NCBI RefSeq assembly: GCF_001997345.1
Contig: NZ_CP019606.1
Span: 2,170,001 to 2,234,000, forward strand
Length of the DNA: 64,000 nucleotides
Source of the DNA: Tessaracoccus aquimaris
GTDB taxonomy: Bacteria; Actinomycetota; Actinomycetes; Propionibacteriales; Propionibacteriaceae
Direction of reading: 5' to 3'
Part shown: piece by piece, positions 17,926-27,027 of the stretch
How positions within the stretch are numbered: the first letter of the stretch is position 1
Layout: each line of letters starts with the position of its first letter
Made by a program: the position numbers and the translations under genes
Notes under the pieces: generated by a model
Seen by the model: the letters and a program-made list of their open reading frames with translations, nothing else
What the model was told of the DNA's origin: nothing
Database searches by the model: none

Positions 17926-19152
17926 TCAGTCGCGCGGGACGGTCTCGCCCTTGCCGACGGTGACGATGCCGCCCTCGGAGACGCTGAGGCCCCGGGCGCG
18001 GTCGTGCTCATGGTCGACGCCGATCTGCACGCCGTCGGGGATGACGACGTTCTTGTCGAGGATCGCGCGGCGGACGACGGCGTCGCGGCCGATCTGGACG
18101 TTGTCCATCAGGACCGAGTCGGAGACCTGAGCCCACTTCTCGACGCGCACGTTGGGGCTGAGCACCGTCCGGTCGACCTCGCCGCCGGAGATGATGCAGC
18201 CCGCCGTCACGATGGAGTCCTCGGCGCGGCCACGCATCACGAACTTGGCGCCGGGAGCCTGGACCTGATCGGTCCAGATCGGCCAGTCCCTGTTGTAGAG
18301 GTTGAACTCGGGCTCGACGCTGACGAGGTCCATGTGGGCCTCGTGGAAGGCGTCGATGGTGCCCACGTCGCGCCAGTAGTTGATGTCCTTCTCGGTGGCA
18401 CCGGGGACCCGGTTCTCCTTGAAGTCGTAGACCTGCGCCTGGCCCTGCTCCGTGAACCACGGGATGATGTCGCCGCCCATGTCGTGACGGGCGGTCGGGT
18501 CGGCCGCGTCGGCGCGCAGGGCCTCGATGAGCGCCTGGCTGCTGAAGATGTAGTTGCCCATCGACGCGAACGACTCATCCGGCGAGTCGGGCAGGCCGGG
18601 CGGGTCGGCCGGCTTCTCGAGGAAGCTCTTGATCTTGTGATCGGGGGCGGAGTCGATGATGCCGAACGCCGACGCTTCCTTGCGCGGCACCCGGATCCCG
18701 GCGACGGTCGCCCCGAGGCCGGAGTCGATGTGGGCGTCGAGCATCTGCTCGATGTCCATCCGGTAGATGTTGTCCGCCCCGAATACGACGATGTAGTCGG
18801 GTTGGGCATCGAGGATGAGGTTCAGGCTCTGGTAGATGGCGTCGGCGCTGCCCTGGTACCAGCGGGGCCCGAGGCGCTGCTGGGCGGGAACCGGGGCCAC
18901 GTAGTTGCCGAGCATCGTCGAGAAGCGCCACGTCTTGGAGATGTGACGGTCGAGCGAGTGCGACTTGTACTGCGTCAGTACCGCGATCTGACGCAGGTTC
19001 GAGTTGGCGAGGTTCGACAACACGAAGTCGATGAGGCGATACGTGCCGCCGAAGGGTACGGCGGGCTTGGCCCGGTCGGCCGTCAGGGGCATCAACCGCT
19101 TACCCTCGCCGCCTGCAAGGACGATGGACAGGATCTCTGGACGTGCGACCAT
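17926..19152 (-). CDS. glgC: Glucose-1-phosphate adenylyltransferase
   Basis: The 408-residue enzyme makes ADP-glucose for glycogen or maltosyl-phosphate synthesis. The nucleotidyltransferase motif [20 protein letters not shown] is at about residue 13, [12 protein letters not shown] and [12 protein letters not shown] follow, and a left-handed beta-helix fills the C-terminal third ([30 protein letters not shown]). ATG at 19152 lies 6 nt after a TAGGTT -10 box (19159-19164). It is divergent from glgA across 91 bp. Confidence 0.95.
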   Translation of the reverse strand: MVARPEILSIVLAGGEGKRLMPLTADRAKPAVPFGGTYRLIDFVLSNLANSNLRQIAVLTQYKSHSLDRHISKTWRFSTMLGNYVAPVPAQQRLGPRWYQGSADAIYQSLNLILDAQPDYIVVFGADNIYRMDIEQMLDAHIDSGLGATVAGIRVPRKEASAFGIIDSAPDHKIKSFLEKPADPPGLPDSPDESFASMGNYIFSSQALIEALRADAADPTARHDMGGDIIPWFTEQGQAQVYDFKENRVPGATEKDINYWRDVGTIDAFHEAHMDLVSVEPEFNLYNRDWPIWTDQVQAPGAKFVMRGRAEDSIVTAGCIISGGEVDRTVLSPNVRVEKWAQVSDSVLMDNVQIGRDAVVRRAILDKNVVIPDGVQIGVDHEHDRARGLSVSEGGIVTVGKGETVPRD

Positions 19153-19243
19153 GCCCTGAACCTATTGCCTTTCGAGGCTCGGCAACAAGCGATTCCAGGA
19201 AATCCAACCGCAAGGGCCACCTCCGGTGTGCAACGATGCGAAC

Positions 19244-20446
19244 ATGACCATGAAACTGGCCCTGCTGACGCGTGAATATCCCCCGTCCATCTACGGCGGA
19301 GCAGGGGTCCATGTGGCTCAGCTCGTCCCCCAACTCCGCAAGCTGATCGACGTCGAGGTCCACTGCATGGGCGAGCCCCGCGAGGGCGCGACCGCCCACG
19401 CCGAGGACTTCCCCGAGGGCGCCAACGCCGCGCTGCGGGTCCTCGGCGCTGACCTGTCGATGGCCGCGGCGGTGAGCCCCGACGTCGACATCGTGCACTC
19501 GCACACCTGGTACGCCAACATGGGCGGCCTGCTGACCTCGCTGATGCTGGACGTGCCGCACGTGGTGACGTCGCACTCGCTCGAACCGCACCGCCCGTGG
19601 AAGGCCGAGCAGTTGGGCGGCGGCTACCGCGTGTCGTCGTGGGCGGAGAAGACGGCCTATGAGGCCGCCGACGCCGTCATCTCGGTCAGCGAGGGGATGC
19701 GCCGCGACGTGCTGGCCAGCTACCCCGATCTGGACCCGGCTAAGGTGCACGTGGTGCGCAACGGCATCGACACCGACGAGTTCCGCCCCGATCACGACAC
19801 CGACGTCGTCACGGGCCTCGGGATCGACCTTGACCGCCCGTCTGTCGCCTTCGTGGGTCGCATCACGCGCCAGAAGGGCCTCGTGCACCTGGTGCGGGCC
19901 GCCAAGCAGTTCGACCCCGACACCCAGTTGGTGCTGCTCGCGGGAGCCCCCGACACCCCGGAGATCGCCGCCGAGTTCGAGGAGGCCTTCGCCGACCTGA
20001 AGGCCGAGCGCTCCGCCCCGGTGATCTGGGTGCAGGAGATGCTGCCGCGCGCCGCCGTCCGTCAGGTCCTGACCCACGCCACGCTGTTCGCCTGCCCGTC
20101 GATCTACGAACCGCTCGGCATCGTCAACCTCGAGGCGATGGCCTGCGAGACGCCCGTCGTGGCGAGCGCCGTCGGGGGCATCCCCGAGGTCGTCGTCGAC
20201 GGCCAGACGGGCTACCTGGTGGCCTACGACCCGGCGAAGGCGGGTGACCCGGAGTTCGTGGCCGCGTTCGAGGCCGACTTTGCGGCGAAGGTCAACGAGC
20301 TGACGCGCACCCCCGAGCGGGCCCGCGAGTTCGGCCTCGCGGGAAGGCAGCGCTGCATCGACGAGTTCTCGTGGGCGAAGATCGCGCAGGAGACCGTCGA
20401 CGTGTACAACGCGGCGATCGCCTCGCACGCGGCCAAGCAGGCCTGA
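19244..20446 (+). CDS. glgA: Actinobacterial glycogen synthase / ADP-glucose glycosyltransferase (GlgA/GlgM type)
   Basis: The 400-residue GT4-fold enzyme uses ADP-glucose. It starts MTMKLALLTREYPPSIYGGAGVH with the nucleotide-sugar loop. HTWYANMGG, FVGRITRQKGLVHL and the retaining-transferase signature YEPLGIVNLEAMACETPVV follow. Actinobacterial members of this group (Rv1212c) make maltose-1-phosphate (GlgM), so either product is possible. ATG at 19244 is preferred to an in-frame GTG at 19226. It ends at a strong terminator. Confidence 0.9.
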   Translation: MTMKLALLTREYPPSIYGGAGVHVAQLVPQLRKLIDVEVHCMGEPREGATAHAEDFPEGANAALRVLGADLSMAAAVSPDVDIVHSHTWYANMGGLLTSLMLDVPHVVTSHSLEPHRPWKAEQLGGGYRVSSWAEKTAYEAADAVISVSEGMRRDVLASYPDLDPAKVHVVRNGIDTDEFRPDHDTDVVTGLGIDLDRPSVAFVGRITRQKGLVHLVRAAKQFDPDTQLVLLAGAPDTPEIAAEFEEAFADLKAERSAPVIWVQEMLPRAAVRQVLTHATLFACPSIYEPLGIVNLEAMACETPVVASAVGGIPEVVVDGQTGYLVAYDPAKAGDPEFVAAFEADFAAKVNELTRTPERAREFGLAGRQRCIDEFSWAKIAQETVDVYNAAIASHAAKQA

Positions 20447-20460
20447 GCAGCGCGAACGCC

Positions 20461-20493
20461 GACGGGGCGGCCCCTGAGTGGGGCCGCCCCGTC
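20461..20493. terminator. Strong bidirectional terminator
   Basis: A perfect 14-bp stem (GACGGGGCGGCCCC / GGGGCCGCCCCGTC) with a 5-nt loop lies between the convergent glgA and DUF3117 genes. Confidence 0.85.
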
Positions 20494-20517
20494 GGCGTCT
20501 GCTGTGGGTGAGTCGGA

Positions 20518-20685
20518 CTAGCCGACGACCTCCTTGAGGGCGTTCAGCAGGTCGGTGGCCTCTGTGGCGTTCATTTCGACGACGAGGCGTCCACCTCCGT
20601 CGACCGGAACGCGCATCACGATCCCTCGGCCTTCCTTCGTGACCTCCATCGGACCGTCACCCGTGCGGGGCTTCATCGCTGCCAT
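20518..20685 (-). CDS. DUF3117 small protein
   Basis: The 55-residue protein begins MAAMKPRTGDGPMEVTKEG. VMRVPVDGGGRLVVEMNATE and a C-terminal LLNALKEVVG follow, an excellent match to the actinobacterial DUF3117 family, which is almost entirely of this length. A GAGGGTGG-like ribosome site precedes the ATG at 20685. The mycobacterial counterpart is also beside glgA. Function unknown; the basic N-terminus and beta-rich body might suit nucleic acid or protein binding, but that is only a guess. Confidence 0.88.
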   Translation of the reverse strand: MAAMKPRTGDGPMEVTKEGRGIVMRVPVDGGGRLVVEMNATEATDLLNALKEVVG

Positions 20686-20783
20686 CTGCCACCCTCATTC
20701 TGTGTTGCCGAACTGTGGTTGGCATCCATTATTCCTTATTCACGCAAAACGCGGCGGCAAGGGGCACAATATGCGCCGCACGC

Positions 20784-21290
20784 TCAGGCGGGACGATCGG
20801 TGTCCTCCGGGAGCCCACGTTGGGGCGTCGCGACGTCTTCGGCGTCGTCAAACGCGGTTTCGGGCACCGGCCTGAACGCCGCGTCTGTGGTCGGGTCGAC
20901 CAAAGGGTTTGCGTCCACGAACGGAGCACCCGGGGCCTCCCCGACGCCCTGTTCCTGCCGTTCCCGCGCGGTGACGCGGTCGAGGATGTCGTCGACCACC
21001 GACATGTCGTAGCCGCGCCGCACCACGTCGAAGCGCGCATCGACCGCGGGGCCAGCGGTCCCGGCGATGACCTCGCCCAGGAAGGCGTCGACCTGTTGCG
21101 GCGAGTAGCCGTTCGTCCGCAGCGGGATCACGAGACCCTGCATGAACTCAGCGTCGACCTGGCCCTCGGGTACCCGCCCCTTCGGGCTGTCCGTGATGGC
21201 GTCGGGGCGCATCTCCCCCAGGCGTCCGAGCGCGGCGTACGCGGCGAGGCCGAGCACCACGAGACCGACGATGACGATCGCGATCCACAT
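20784..21290 (-). CDS. DivIVA-domain-like membrane-anchored protein
   Basis: The 168-residue protein has an N-terminal membrane helix (about 3-20, MWIAIVIVGLVVLGLAAYAA). It then carries two short DivIVA-type motifs in which GY is followed by a hydrophobic/acidic pattern: TNGYSPQQVDAFLGEV and RRGYDMSVVDDILDRV. The tail is acidic and proline-rich. It is probably a peripheral cell-envelope or polar-growth factor. The 4-nt gap to the LOG gene indicates an operon with LOG and dapE. Confidence 0.72.
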   Translation of the reverse strand: MWIAIVIVGLVVLGLAAYAALGRLGEMRPDAITDSPKGRVPEGQVDAEFMQGLVIPLRTNGYSPQQVDAFLGEVIAGTAGPAVDARFDVVRRGYDMSVVDDILDRVTARERQEQGVGEAPGAPFVDANPLVDPTTDAAFRPVPETAFDDAEDVATPQRGLPEDTDRPA

Positions 21291-21294
21291 CCGG

Positions 21295-22047
21295 CTACAC
21301 CGTGCCGAACTGGCCGGGCTCGCCCATGGCCTCGATCGCCTCGTCCACGTCGTCGGTGACGGTGATCAGGTCGAGGTCCTCGTGCGAGATATAGCCGCCC
21401 TCCGCGATCGACCCGCGGACCCAGTCGAGCAGGCCCGCCCAGTGGTCGCGCCCGAAGAGCACCATCGGGAAGTGGGTGACCTTGCCGGTCTGGATCAGGG
21501 TGAGCGCCTCGAACAGTTCGTCGAGGGTGCCGAACCCGCCTGGCATGGTGATGAAGCCCTGGCTGTACTTGAGGAACATCATCTTGCGGGCGAAGAAGTA
21601 GCGGAAGTTGACGCCGATGGTGATGTAGTCGTTCATGCCCTGCTCGTGGGGCAGTTCGATGCCGAGCCCGACCGAGCACCCGTCCGCCTCGTAGGCGCCC
21701 TTGTTGCCGGCCTCCATGATGCCGGGGCCGCCGCCGGTGATCACCGCGAACCCCTTGTCGACGAGCTTTCGTGCGATCTCCTCGGTCGCCTTGTACATCG
21801 GGTCGTTCGGCTTGGTGCGCGCCGAGCCGAAGATCGACACGGCAGGCTCGAGCGCATTGAGGGCGTCGAACCCCTCCACGAACTCCGACTGGATGCGCAG
21901 CACCCGCCACGGGTCGTGCTGGCTCCAGTGGTTCTTCTCGCGTCCCTCGAGCAGCGCCTGGTCGGCCATCGGCTGCGCGTGTTCCTTGCCTCCGAGGAGG
22001 ACTGCCCCCTGGCGGCGGCGCTTCGGTTCAGTCATGGGTTGGCTCAC
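21295..22047 (-). CDS. LOG-family protein (TIGR00730, cytokinin riboside 5'-monophosphate phosphoribohydrolase-like)
   Basis: The 250-residue Rossmann-fold protein has IFGSARTKPNDPMY, GGGPGIMEAGNKGAYEADG and the diagnostic MPGGFGTLDELFEALTLIQTGK motif with the catalytic Arg/Glu region. LOG enzymes cleave nucleoside 5'-monophosphates to a free base and ribose-5-phosphate; many are mislabelled lysine decarboxylase. It overlaps the 3' end of dapE by 20 nt, so the two are translationally linked. Confidence 0.9.
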   Translation of the reverse strand: MSQPMTEPKRRRQGAVLLGGKEHAQPMADQALLEGREKNHWSQHDPWRVLRIQSEFVEGFDALNALEPAVSIFGSARTKPNDPMYKATEEIARKLVDKGFAVITGGGPGIMEAGNKGAYEADGCSVGLGIELPHEQGMNDYITIGVNFRYFFARKMMFLKYSQGFITMPGGFGTLDELFEALTLIQTGKVTHFPMVLFGRDHWAGLLDWVRGSIAEGGYISHEDLDLITVTDDVDEAIEAMGEPGQFGTV

Positions 22048-23113
22048 TTTCGGGCGAACTGGTGAGGAAACTGCGCAGGCCTGCCGCGCAGGTGTCGAGG
22101 TCGGCGACGGGGCAGAACTCGTCGGCGCGGTGCGCGTACGAGGGGTCGCCCGGGCCGAAGTTGACGGCGGGCACGCCCAGTTCGCTGAACCGGGCGACGT
22201 CGGTCCAGCCGTACTTCGCCGAGGCCTCGCCCCCGACGGCGGCCACGAAGGCCTGCGCTGCGGGACGGTCGAGGCCGGGTCGTGCCGCGGGCGAGACGTC
22301 GGTGATGGCGAGGTCGTAGCCGTCGAACCAGTCAGCGAGGCGGGCGAGCGCCTCGTCGGGGGTCTTGTCGGGCGCGTAGCGGTAGTTGACCGTCAGCGTC
22401 GCGGCAGGCGGAATCATGTTGGTGGCGACGCCACCGCTGACGCCGACCGCGTTGAGGCCCTCCCGGAACGTGAGGCCCTCCACCTCGATCTCCTCCGAGA
22501 CGTAGCCGGCGAGCACGTTGAGCGCCGGTGCCAGATCGTGGATGGCGTTGTGACCCATCCAGGCGCGAGCGCTGTGCGCCGCGGTTCCCGTGGTGCGCAG
22601 TTCGGCGCGGATAGTGCCTTGGCAGCCGCCCTCGATGGTGGCGGAGGTGGGCTCCATCAGGATCGCGAAGTCGGCCTCGATCAGGTCGGGGCGGTTCCCG
22701 GCGAGCCGGCCGAGCCCGTTCTTGGCGGCCTCGACCTCCTCGTGGTCGTAGAAGATCCAGGTCAGGTCGCGGTTCGGTTCGGCGAGTTCGGCGGCGAGCG
22801 TCAGCATGACGGCGACGCCGCCCTTCATGTCGCACGCGCCCCTGCCCCAGACCACGTCGCCCTCGGGCGTCTGGAGGTAGCGCGAGGGCAGGTTGTCGAG
22901 CACAGGGACGGTGTCGAGGTGCCCCGCGATGACGACCCGCTCCGGCAGGCCGCGCTCGGTGCGCGCGACGAGGCAGTCGCCGTCGCGGAAGACGGTGAGG
23001 TGGGGCTGCGCGGCGAGGTGCCGCTCGACCAGGTCGGCCAGGGCCCGCTCGTTGCCGGACACCGACTCGACGTCGATGATCTCCTGCAGGAGGGCCGCAA
23101 GCTGGTGGGTCAT
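22028..23113 (-). CDS. dapE: Succinyl-diaminopimelate desuccinylase
   Basis: The 361-residue M20-family zinc amidohydrolase removes succinate from N-succinyl-L,L-DAP. Metal ligands and the catalytic Glu pair are visible: VVIAGHLDTVP (His, Asp), RGACDMKGG (Asp), IFYDHEEVEAAKNG (Glu-Glu) and a late His in GPGDPSYAHRADE. ATG at 23113 lies 7 nt after a TACGCT -10 box (23121-23126). The frame is open 80 codons further upstream, but that part is repeat sequence. Confidence 0.92.
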   Translation of the reverse strand: MTHQLAALLQEIIDVESVSGNERALADLVERHLAAQPHLTVFRDGDCLVARTERGLPERVVIAGHLDTVPVLDNLPSRYLQTPEGDVVWGRGACDMKGGVAVMLTLAAELAEPNRDLTWIFYDHEEVEAAKNGLGRLAGNRPDLIEADFAILMEPTSATIEGGCQGTIRAELRTTGTAAHSARAWMGHNAIHDLAPALNVLAGYVSEEIEVEGLTFREGLNAVGVSGGVATNMIPPAATLTVNYRYAPDKTPDEALARLADWFDGYDLAITDVSPAARPGLDRPAAQAFVAAVGGEASAKYGWTDVARFSELGVPAVNFGPGDPSYAHRADEFCPVADLDTCAAGLRSFLTSSPESEPTHD

Positions 23114-23134
23114 GGTCCCGAGCGTAGCGCCTCG

Positions 23135-23460
23135 CTTCGGCCCCCGAGCTTGTCGCGGGGTCCGATCGCCGATCCGTTCCAGGAGCCTGTCGAGGGTGAC
23201 GAACATCGAGCGGTCATCGCTCCCCGAGCCCGTCGAGGGCTCCGAACACCGAGCGCCACGTGACCGCCCCGGATCCGCACACACCTGGGCCGGAACACCG
23301 CACACGTCTCGGACGTTTCGACACGGACGCGCGACTACGTCGGCGGTCCGGCTCAACGAACGGAGGGCCTTCGGCTCAACGAGCGGTTACCGATCCCCGA
23401 GCCTGTCGAGGGGTCCGAACACCGAGCGCTCATGGTCAGAGGCTTCGACGCGGATGCCGC
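23135..23460. repeat. Mixed intergenic repeats upstream of dapE
   Basis: Contains several CCCGAGCCTGTCGAGGG blocks followed by TCCGAACACCGAGCG, one GGACGTTTCGACACGGACGC block and GGCTCAACGAACGG blocks. It is the same vocabulary as the field at 24365-25080. No credible gene. Confidence 0.75.
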
Positions 23461-23515
23461 CGCCGAGTGCTCGGCAACCCCCCTCGGGCAGGCGCCCGCT
23501 CACTAGAGTGCGGTG

Positions 23516-23896
23516 ATGGAGAAGTCACGCCCTTGCATCGTCACAGGCCCCAACTCCCGTTGGCAGGTACTGGCGACGCTCGAGCGCATCGCGGACTCGA
23601 TCGACAAGCCCGACTTGCACGGCATTGGCTTGGCCGTACCAGCATTCAGCTTCTTCTACACGTGGGAGGTGCTGTATGAGGACTACGACCTGCTGCCAGA
23701 CGTCTCACTTGCTACCCCAGGTGCGATTCTGCACGAATGGGAAATCCCCGCATTCGCGGCCTTCGGCGAGGCCCTCGGCGCGATCTACGACGACTACGAC
23801 CAAGAGGACGACCCCAGGGCAGATCCCCGCTGGCCGGGCGTGGTGAACGCCGCCAAACGCGTCATTGCCGAAATGGAGGAATCGGATACATGGTAG
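23516..23896 (+). CDS. SCO4402-like family protein, copy A
   Basis: The 126-residue acidic protein MEKSRPCIVTGPNSRWQVLA... contains SIDKPDLHGIGLAVPAF, HEWEIPAFAAFGEALGAIYDD and DPRWPGVVNAAKRVIAEMEESDTW. It is clearly paralogous to the next gene, with the same domain order and the same SDTW end. It resembles the actinobacterial SCO4402-like group, which I associate with polymorphic immunity-like small proteins only loosely. ATG at 23516 lies 6 nt after a TAGAGT -10 box (23504-23509). Confidence 0.7.
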   Translation: MEKSRPCIVTGPNSRWQVLATLERIADSIDKPDLHGIGLAVPAFSFFYTWEVLYEDYDLLPDVSLATPGAILHEWEIPAFAAFGEALGAIYDDYDQEDDPRADPRWPGVVNAAKRVIAEMEESDTW

Positions 23897-24290
23897 GCGG
23901 GTCGTCCTCAGTCCACGTGTCAGAGGCCTCCATCGCCGCCAACACGACGCGAGCCGCCTCCACCACCGCAGGCCACCTCGGATCGGCGAGATAGACCTCC
24001 TCGCGACTGTTGCCCAGGTCACCCACCACCGGGGCGAGGAGCCGTCCAAGCTCCTTGAAAGCTGGCACCTCAGAGGAGTGGATCACAGTGCCCAGCTTCT
24101 CAGGCGTAGTGACCGCATGAAACTCGTCGAACAACTGGTACACGACGTTGTCGATGACGAAGTCTCGAAGGTGGGTGCCGGTTCTGTGGAGTCTTGGCTT
24201 CTCGATCGACCTCGCGATCGCCCTAACCTGTCGAAAAACGGCCAGACGGTCGTCCGGCCACTGGATCGTCTTCCAGCCTTCTCTCACCAT
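23862..24290 (-). CDS. SCO4402-like family protein, copy B (inverted)
   Basis: The 142-residue protein MVREGWKTIQWPDDRL... contains SIEKPRLHRTGTHLRDFVIDN, HSSEVPAFKELGRLLAPVVGDL and ADPRWPAVVEAARVVLAAMEASDTW. It then has a 17-residue extension that is encoded opposite the 3' end of copy A. The two genes are tail-to-tail and overlap by 35 nt. ATG at 24290 follows a TAGCTT -10 box (24297-24302) by 6 nt. Codon use is less GC-biased than in neighbours, which hints at acquisition. Confidence 0.68.
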   Translation of the reverse strand: MVREGWKTIQWPDDRLAVFRQVRAIARSIEKPRLHRTGTHLRDFVIDNVVYQLFDEFHAVTTPEKLGTVIHSSEVPAFKELGRLLAPVVGDLGNSREEVYLADPRWPAVVEAARVVLAAMEASDTWTEDDPPTMYPIPPFRQ

Positions 24291-24364
24291 CCTCGGAAGC
24301 TACCAGCCGCGACTCTATAAGGTGCTGACGATGCGGAAGCCGCGCGAGAGCAGAACCGCACGGT

Positions 24365-25080
24365 GGGGGTGCCGGAACACCGCACACATCGCGGACGTTT
24401 CGACGCGGACGCGCGACTTCGTCGGCCGTCCGGCTCAACGAACGGTCACCGCTCCCCGAGCCTGTCGAGTGGTCCGAACACCGAGCGCCGCGTGACCGGT
24501 TCTCGACCGACTCCCCGTGCCCAGGACCCAGGACACGTCTCGGACGTTTCGACGCGGACGCGCGACTACGTCGGCCGTCCGGCTCAACGAACGGTAGGCG
24601 TCCGGCTCAACGAGCGGTGGGCCGTCCGGTTCAACGAGCGGTCCCCCGTTCCCCGAGCCTGTCGAGGGGTCCGAACACCGAGCGCCACGTGACCGACCCA
24701 GATCCGCACACACAGCCCGGGGCCGAGACGCCACGCATGTCACGGACGTTTCGACGCGGACGCGCGACTACGTCGGCCGTCCGGCTCAACGAACGGTAGG
24801 CGTCCGGCTCAACGAGCGGTGGGCCGTCCGGTTCAACGAGCGGTCCCCCGTTCCCCGAGCCTGTCGAGGGGTCCGAACACCGAGCGTCACCTGACGCCTC
24901 GGATCCGCGCACACAGCATTGGGCCAAGGCTTCATCCACGTCACGGACGTTTCGACGCGGACGCGCGACTTCGTCGGCCGTCCGGCTCAACGAGCGGTAG
25001 GCGTCCGGCTCAACGAACGGTAGGCGTCCGGCCCAACGAACGGTAGGCCGTCCGGTTCCACGAGCGGCGTGCATGCGGCT
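24365..25080. repeat. Tandem intergenic repeats, ~200-bp units
   Basis: Four successive units combine CGGACGTTTCGACGCGGACG, CGCGACTACGTCGGCCGTCC, several GGCTCAACGAACGG / GGTTCAACGAGCGG blocks and CCCGAGCCTGTCGAGGG with CCGAACACCGAGCG. The units end differently near the 25.1-kb gene. No credible gene lies inside. Confidence 0.85.
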
Positions 25081-25138
25081 CACCGACCGGTGCAGGCGGA
25101 CGCGCACCGTTGGCTGCTGACTGCGCAAGACTTGACCA

Positions 25139-26245
25139 GTGAGCACCTCGACGCAGAACCGCACGTCCCGGGACGAGAACCTGGCCCTCCTGCTGGGCGG
25201 GATCGGGCTCGTCGTCGGCGTCGTCCTCGCCCTGTTCATTCTCAAGCCCCAGTCGGCGATCTTCGGCCGGGGCTCGGTCGGCGAACTCGGCGCTTTCGTG
25301 GCCTTCTTCGCCGCGGGCATCGGGTTCCTGATCGCGATGCGGCTGACGGGCTTTGGCGAGCGGCCCTGGCTCGAAAAACTCTCGCGGCCCCGCAGGTTCC
25401 TCGACCAGGCGGGGCTCGCGCTTGTGCACGCCTCGTTCGCGTTCTTCGCGGCGACCGCCGTCTACGCCGTCTTCTCCGGCGCCTTCCGCACCCTTGACCT
25501 GGACCGCTACGCGGGCGCCTTCACCGTCGGCCTCGTCTGCGCGATCGCCGCCTACGTGTCTGCCTCCAGCGCCACGACCCTGACGACCGAGTCCCTGTCG
25601 GTGCTCGTGGCCCTCTTCCTGGTGGTCGGATCGCTCGCCAGCGCGCTCAGTTCGTCCGATCCGCAGTGGTGGCAGCAGCACTTCTCCGCGCTCGGCGCCG
25701 CCTCGGACCGCTCCGGGGTGCTGTTCAACTTCACCCTGATCCTCAGCGGGCTGGTGCTGATGGCGCTCGCCGACTTCCTCACCCACGACCTGTCGACCTG
25801 GGCGGAGCACCACGACGAACCCGTCTGGAAGGTCCGCTTCATCCGCGTCGCGCTCGTGGCGCTCGGGCTGCTGCTCGGCATGGTCGGCGTGATACCCGTG
25901 AACCTGTCGATGTTCTGGCACAACATGGTCACCTACGGCGCGATCGGCGTGTTCGCGGTGCTGCTGGTCGGCGTGCCGATCCTGCTGAAGAAACTGCCGG
26001 GCGGCTTCATCGCCGTGACCCTCATCGTCGTGGCGCTGCTCGCGGGCGTCGTCTACCTGCACCTCGGAGCGGGCTACCTGAACATCACGGCCTTCGAGAT
26101 GGGCGCCGTCAGCTCTGTGTTCGTCTGGCTGCTGCTGTTCATCCGGACGGTGACCGCGGCCGTCAACGACGTGCCGGAGGCCGCTCAGGTGAGCCGCGTC
26201 ATCTCCACCGACACGTACATCTCGGACCCGCCGGAGCCGGTGTAG
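25139..26245 (+). CDS. Polytopic membrane protein of unknown function
   Basis: The 368-residue protein has about ten hydrophobic helices, the first at 18-37 (LLLGGIGLVVGVVLALFI), and no recognisable transporter or enzyme motif. The last third includes LLKKLPGGFIAVTLIVVALL. GTG at 25139 begins a short polar N-terminus (MSTSTQNRTSRDEN). Its 3' end overlaps the convergent transglutaminase gene by 61 nt, so the last ~20 residues are encoded opposite that enzyme's C-terminus. It could be a DUF998-like protein, with low certainty. Confidence 0.7.
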   Translation: MSTSTQNRTSRDENLALLLGGIGLVVGVVLALFILKPQSAIFGRGSVGELGAFVAFFAAGIGFLIAMRLTGFGERPWLEKLSRPRRFLDQAGLALVHASFAFFAATAVYAVFSGAFRTLDLDRYAGAFTVGLVCAIAAYVSASSATTLTTESLSVLVALFLVVGSLASALSSSDPQWWQQHFSALGAASDRSGVLFNFTLILSGLVLMALADFLTHDLSTWAEHHDEPVWKVRFIRVALVALGLLLGMVGVIPVNLSMFWHNMVTYGAIGVFAVLLVGVPILLKKLPGGFIAVTLIVVALLAGVVYLHLGAGYLNITAFEMGAVSSVFVWLLLFIRTVTAAVNDVPEAAQVSRVISTDTYISDPPEPV

Positions 26246-27027
26246 ATGCCCTTGAGCGGCGGCACGTCCGCGTAGTCGCGGCCGAAGCCGACCTCGACGT
26301 GGGTGCCGCTCGGCACCGACTCGCTCGTCGGGTCGTAGCCCAGCCACTCCCCGTCGAAGAACTGCAGCCAGGCGTGCGACTCCCCGATCAGCACCTCGCC
26401 GATCGCCGGGTCGGCCCGCTGCACGACGTAGCCGGAGACGTAGCGCGCCGGGATGCCCATCGCGCGCAGACCGCCAAGCGTCAGGTGCGCGATGTCCTGG
26501 CAGACGCCGGCGCCCTGCTCCCACACCTCGGCGGCCTGGGTGTGCACCTGCGTGACGCCTGGCACGTAGCCGACGGTGCCGCGCAGCCTGCTCGTCAGTT
26601 CCGCGACGGCGTCGACAGGGGTCGGCGCGTTCTTCCGGACGGACTCGGCGATCCGCAACACGTCGCGGTGCGGCCGGACGTAGCCAGTCTGGCCGAGGAG
26701 TTCCCCGTAGCGGTCGCGCAGTTCGGGGTCGGCGAGGCCCTCCCAGCCGAGCGGTTCCTCGACGCGGCCGACCTCGTGGATGTCGACCGTCGACGTCGCG
26801 ACGACCTTCAGTTCGGAGTGCCGCTCGTGCACCTCGAAAGCGACGGCGGAGGTGCCCCAGTAGTCCCGGTAGCTGTGCGTCCAGGCGACCGGGGTGATGT
26901 CGAGTTTGCTGGAGAGCACCAGTTGGCGGCGCGACGTCAGCGGCGTCATCCTGGCCTCGTTGAACGAGTCGGTTGCGCCGCCTCCGTAGCGGTAGCCGGT
27001 CGTGTGGACGATGCGGTACTGGCTCAC
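26185..27027 (-). CDS. Transglutaminase-like cysteine peptidase family protein
   Basis: The 280-residue protein has the N-terminal transglutaminase-associated beta domain (YRIVHTTGYRYGG...FNEARMTP). The catalytic core follows, with Cys in WEQGAGVCQDIAHL, His in IGESHAWLQFF and Asp in LGYDPTSE. GTG at 27027 has a GGAGGT ribosome site and overlaps the alpha-E stop by 4 nt. It is the third gene of the conserved permuted ATP-grasp / alpha-E / transglutaminase set, thought to make and process a small peptide or amide; that role is not proven. Confidence 0.87.
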   Translation of the reverse strand: MSQYRIVHTTGYRYGGGATDSFNEARMTPLTSRRQLVLSSKLDITPVAWTHSYRDYWGTSAVAFEVHERHSELKVVATSTVDIHEVGRVEEPLGWEGLADPELRDRYGELLGQTGYVRPHRDVLRIAESVRKNAPTPVDAVAELTSRLRGTVGYVPGVTQVHTQAAEVWEQGAGVCQDIAHLTLGGLRAMGIPARYVSGYVVQRADPAIGEVLIGESHAWLQFFDGEWLGYDPTSESVPSGTHVEVGFGRDYADVPPLKGIYTGSGGSEMYVSVEMTRLT

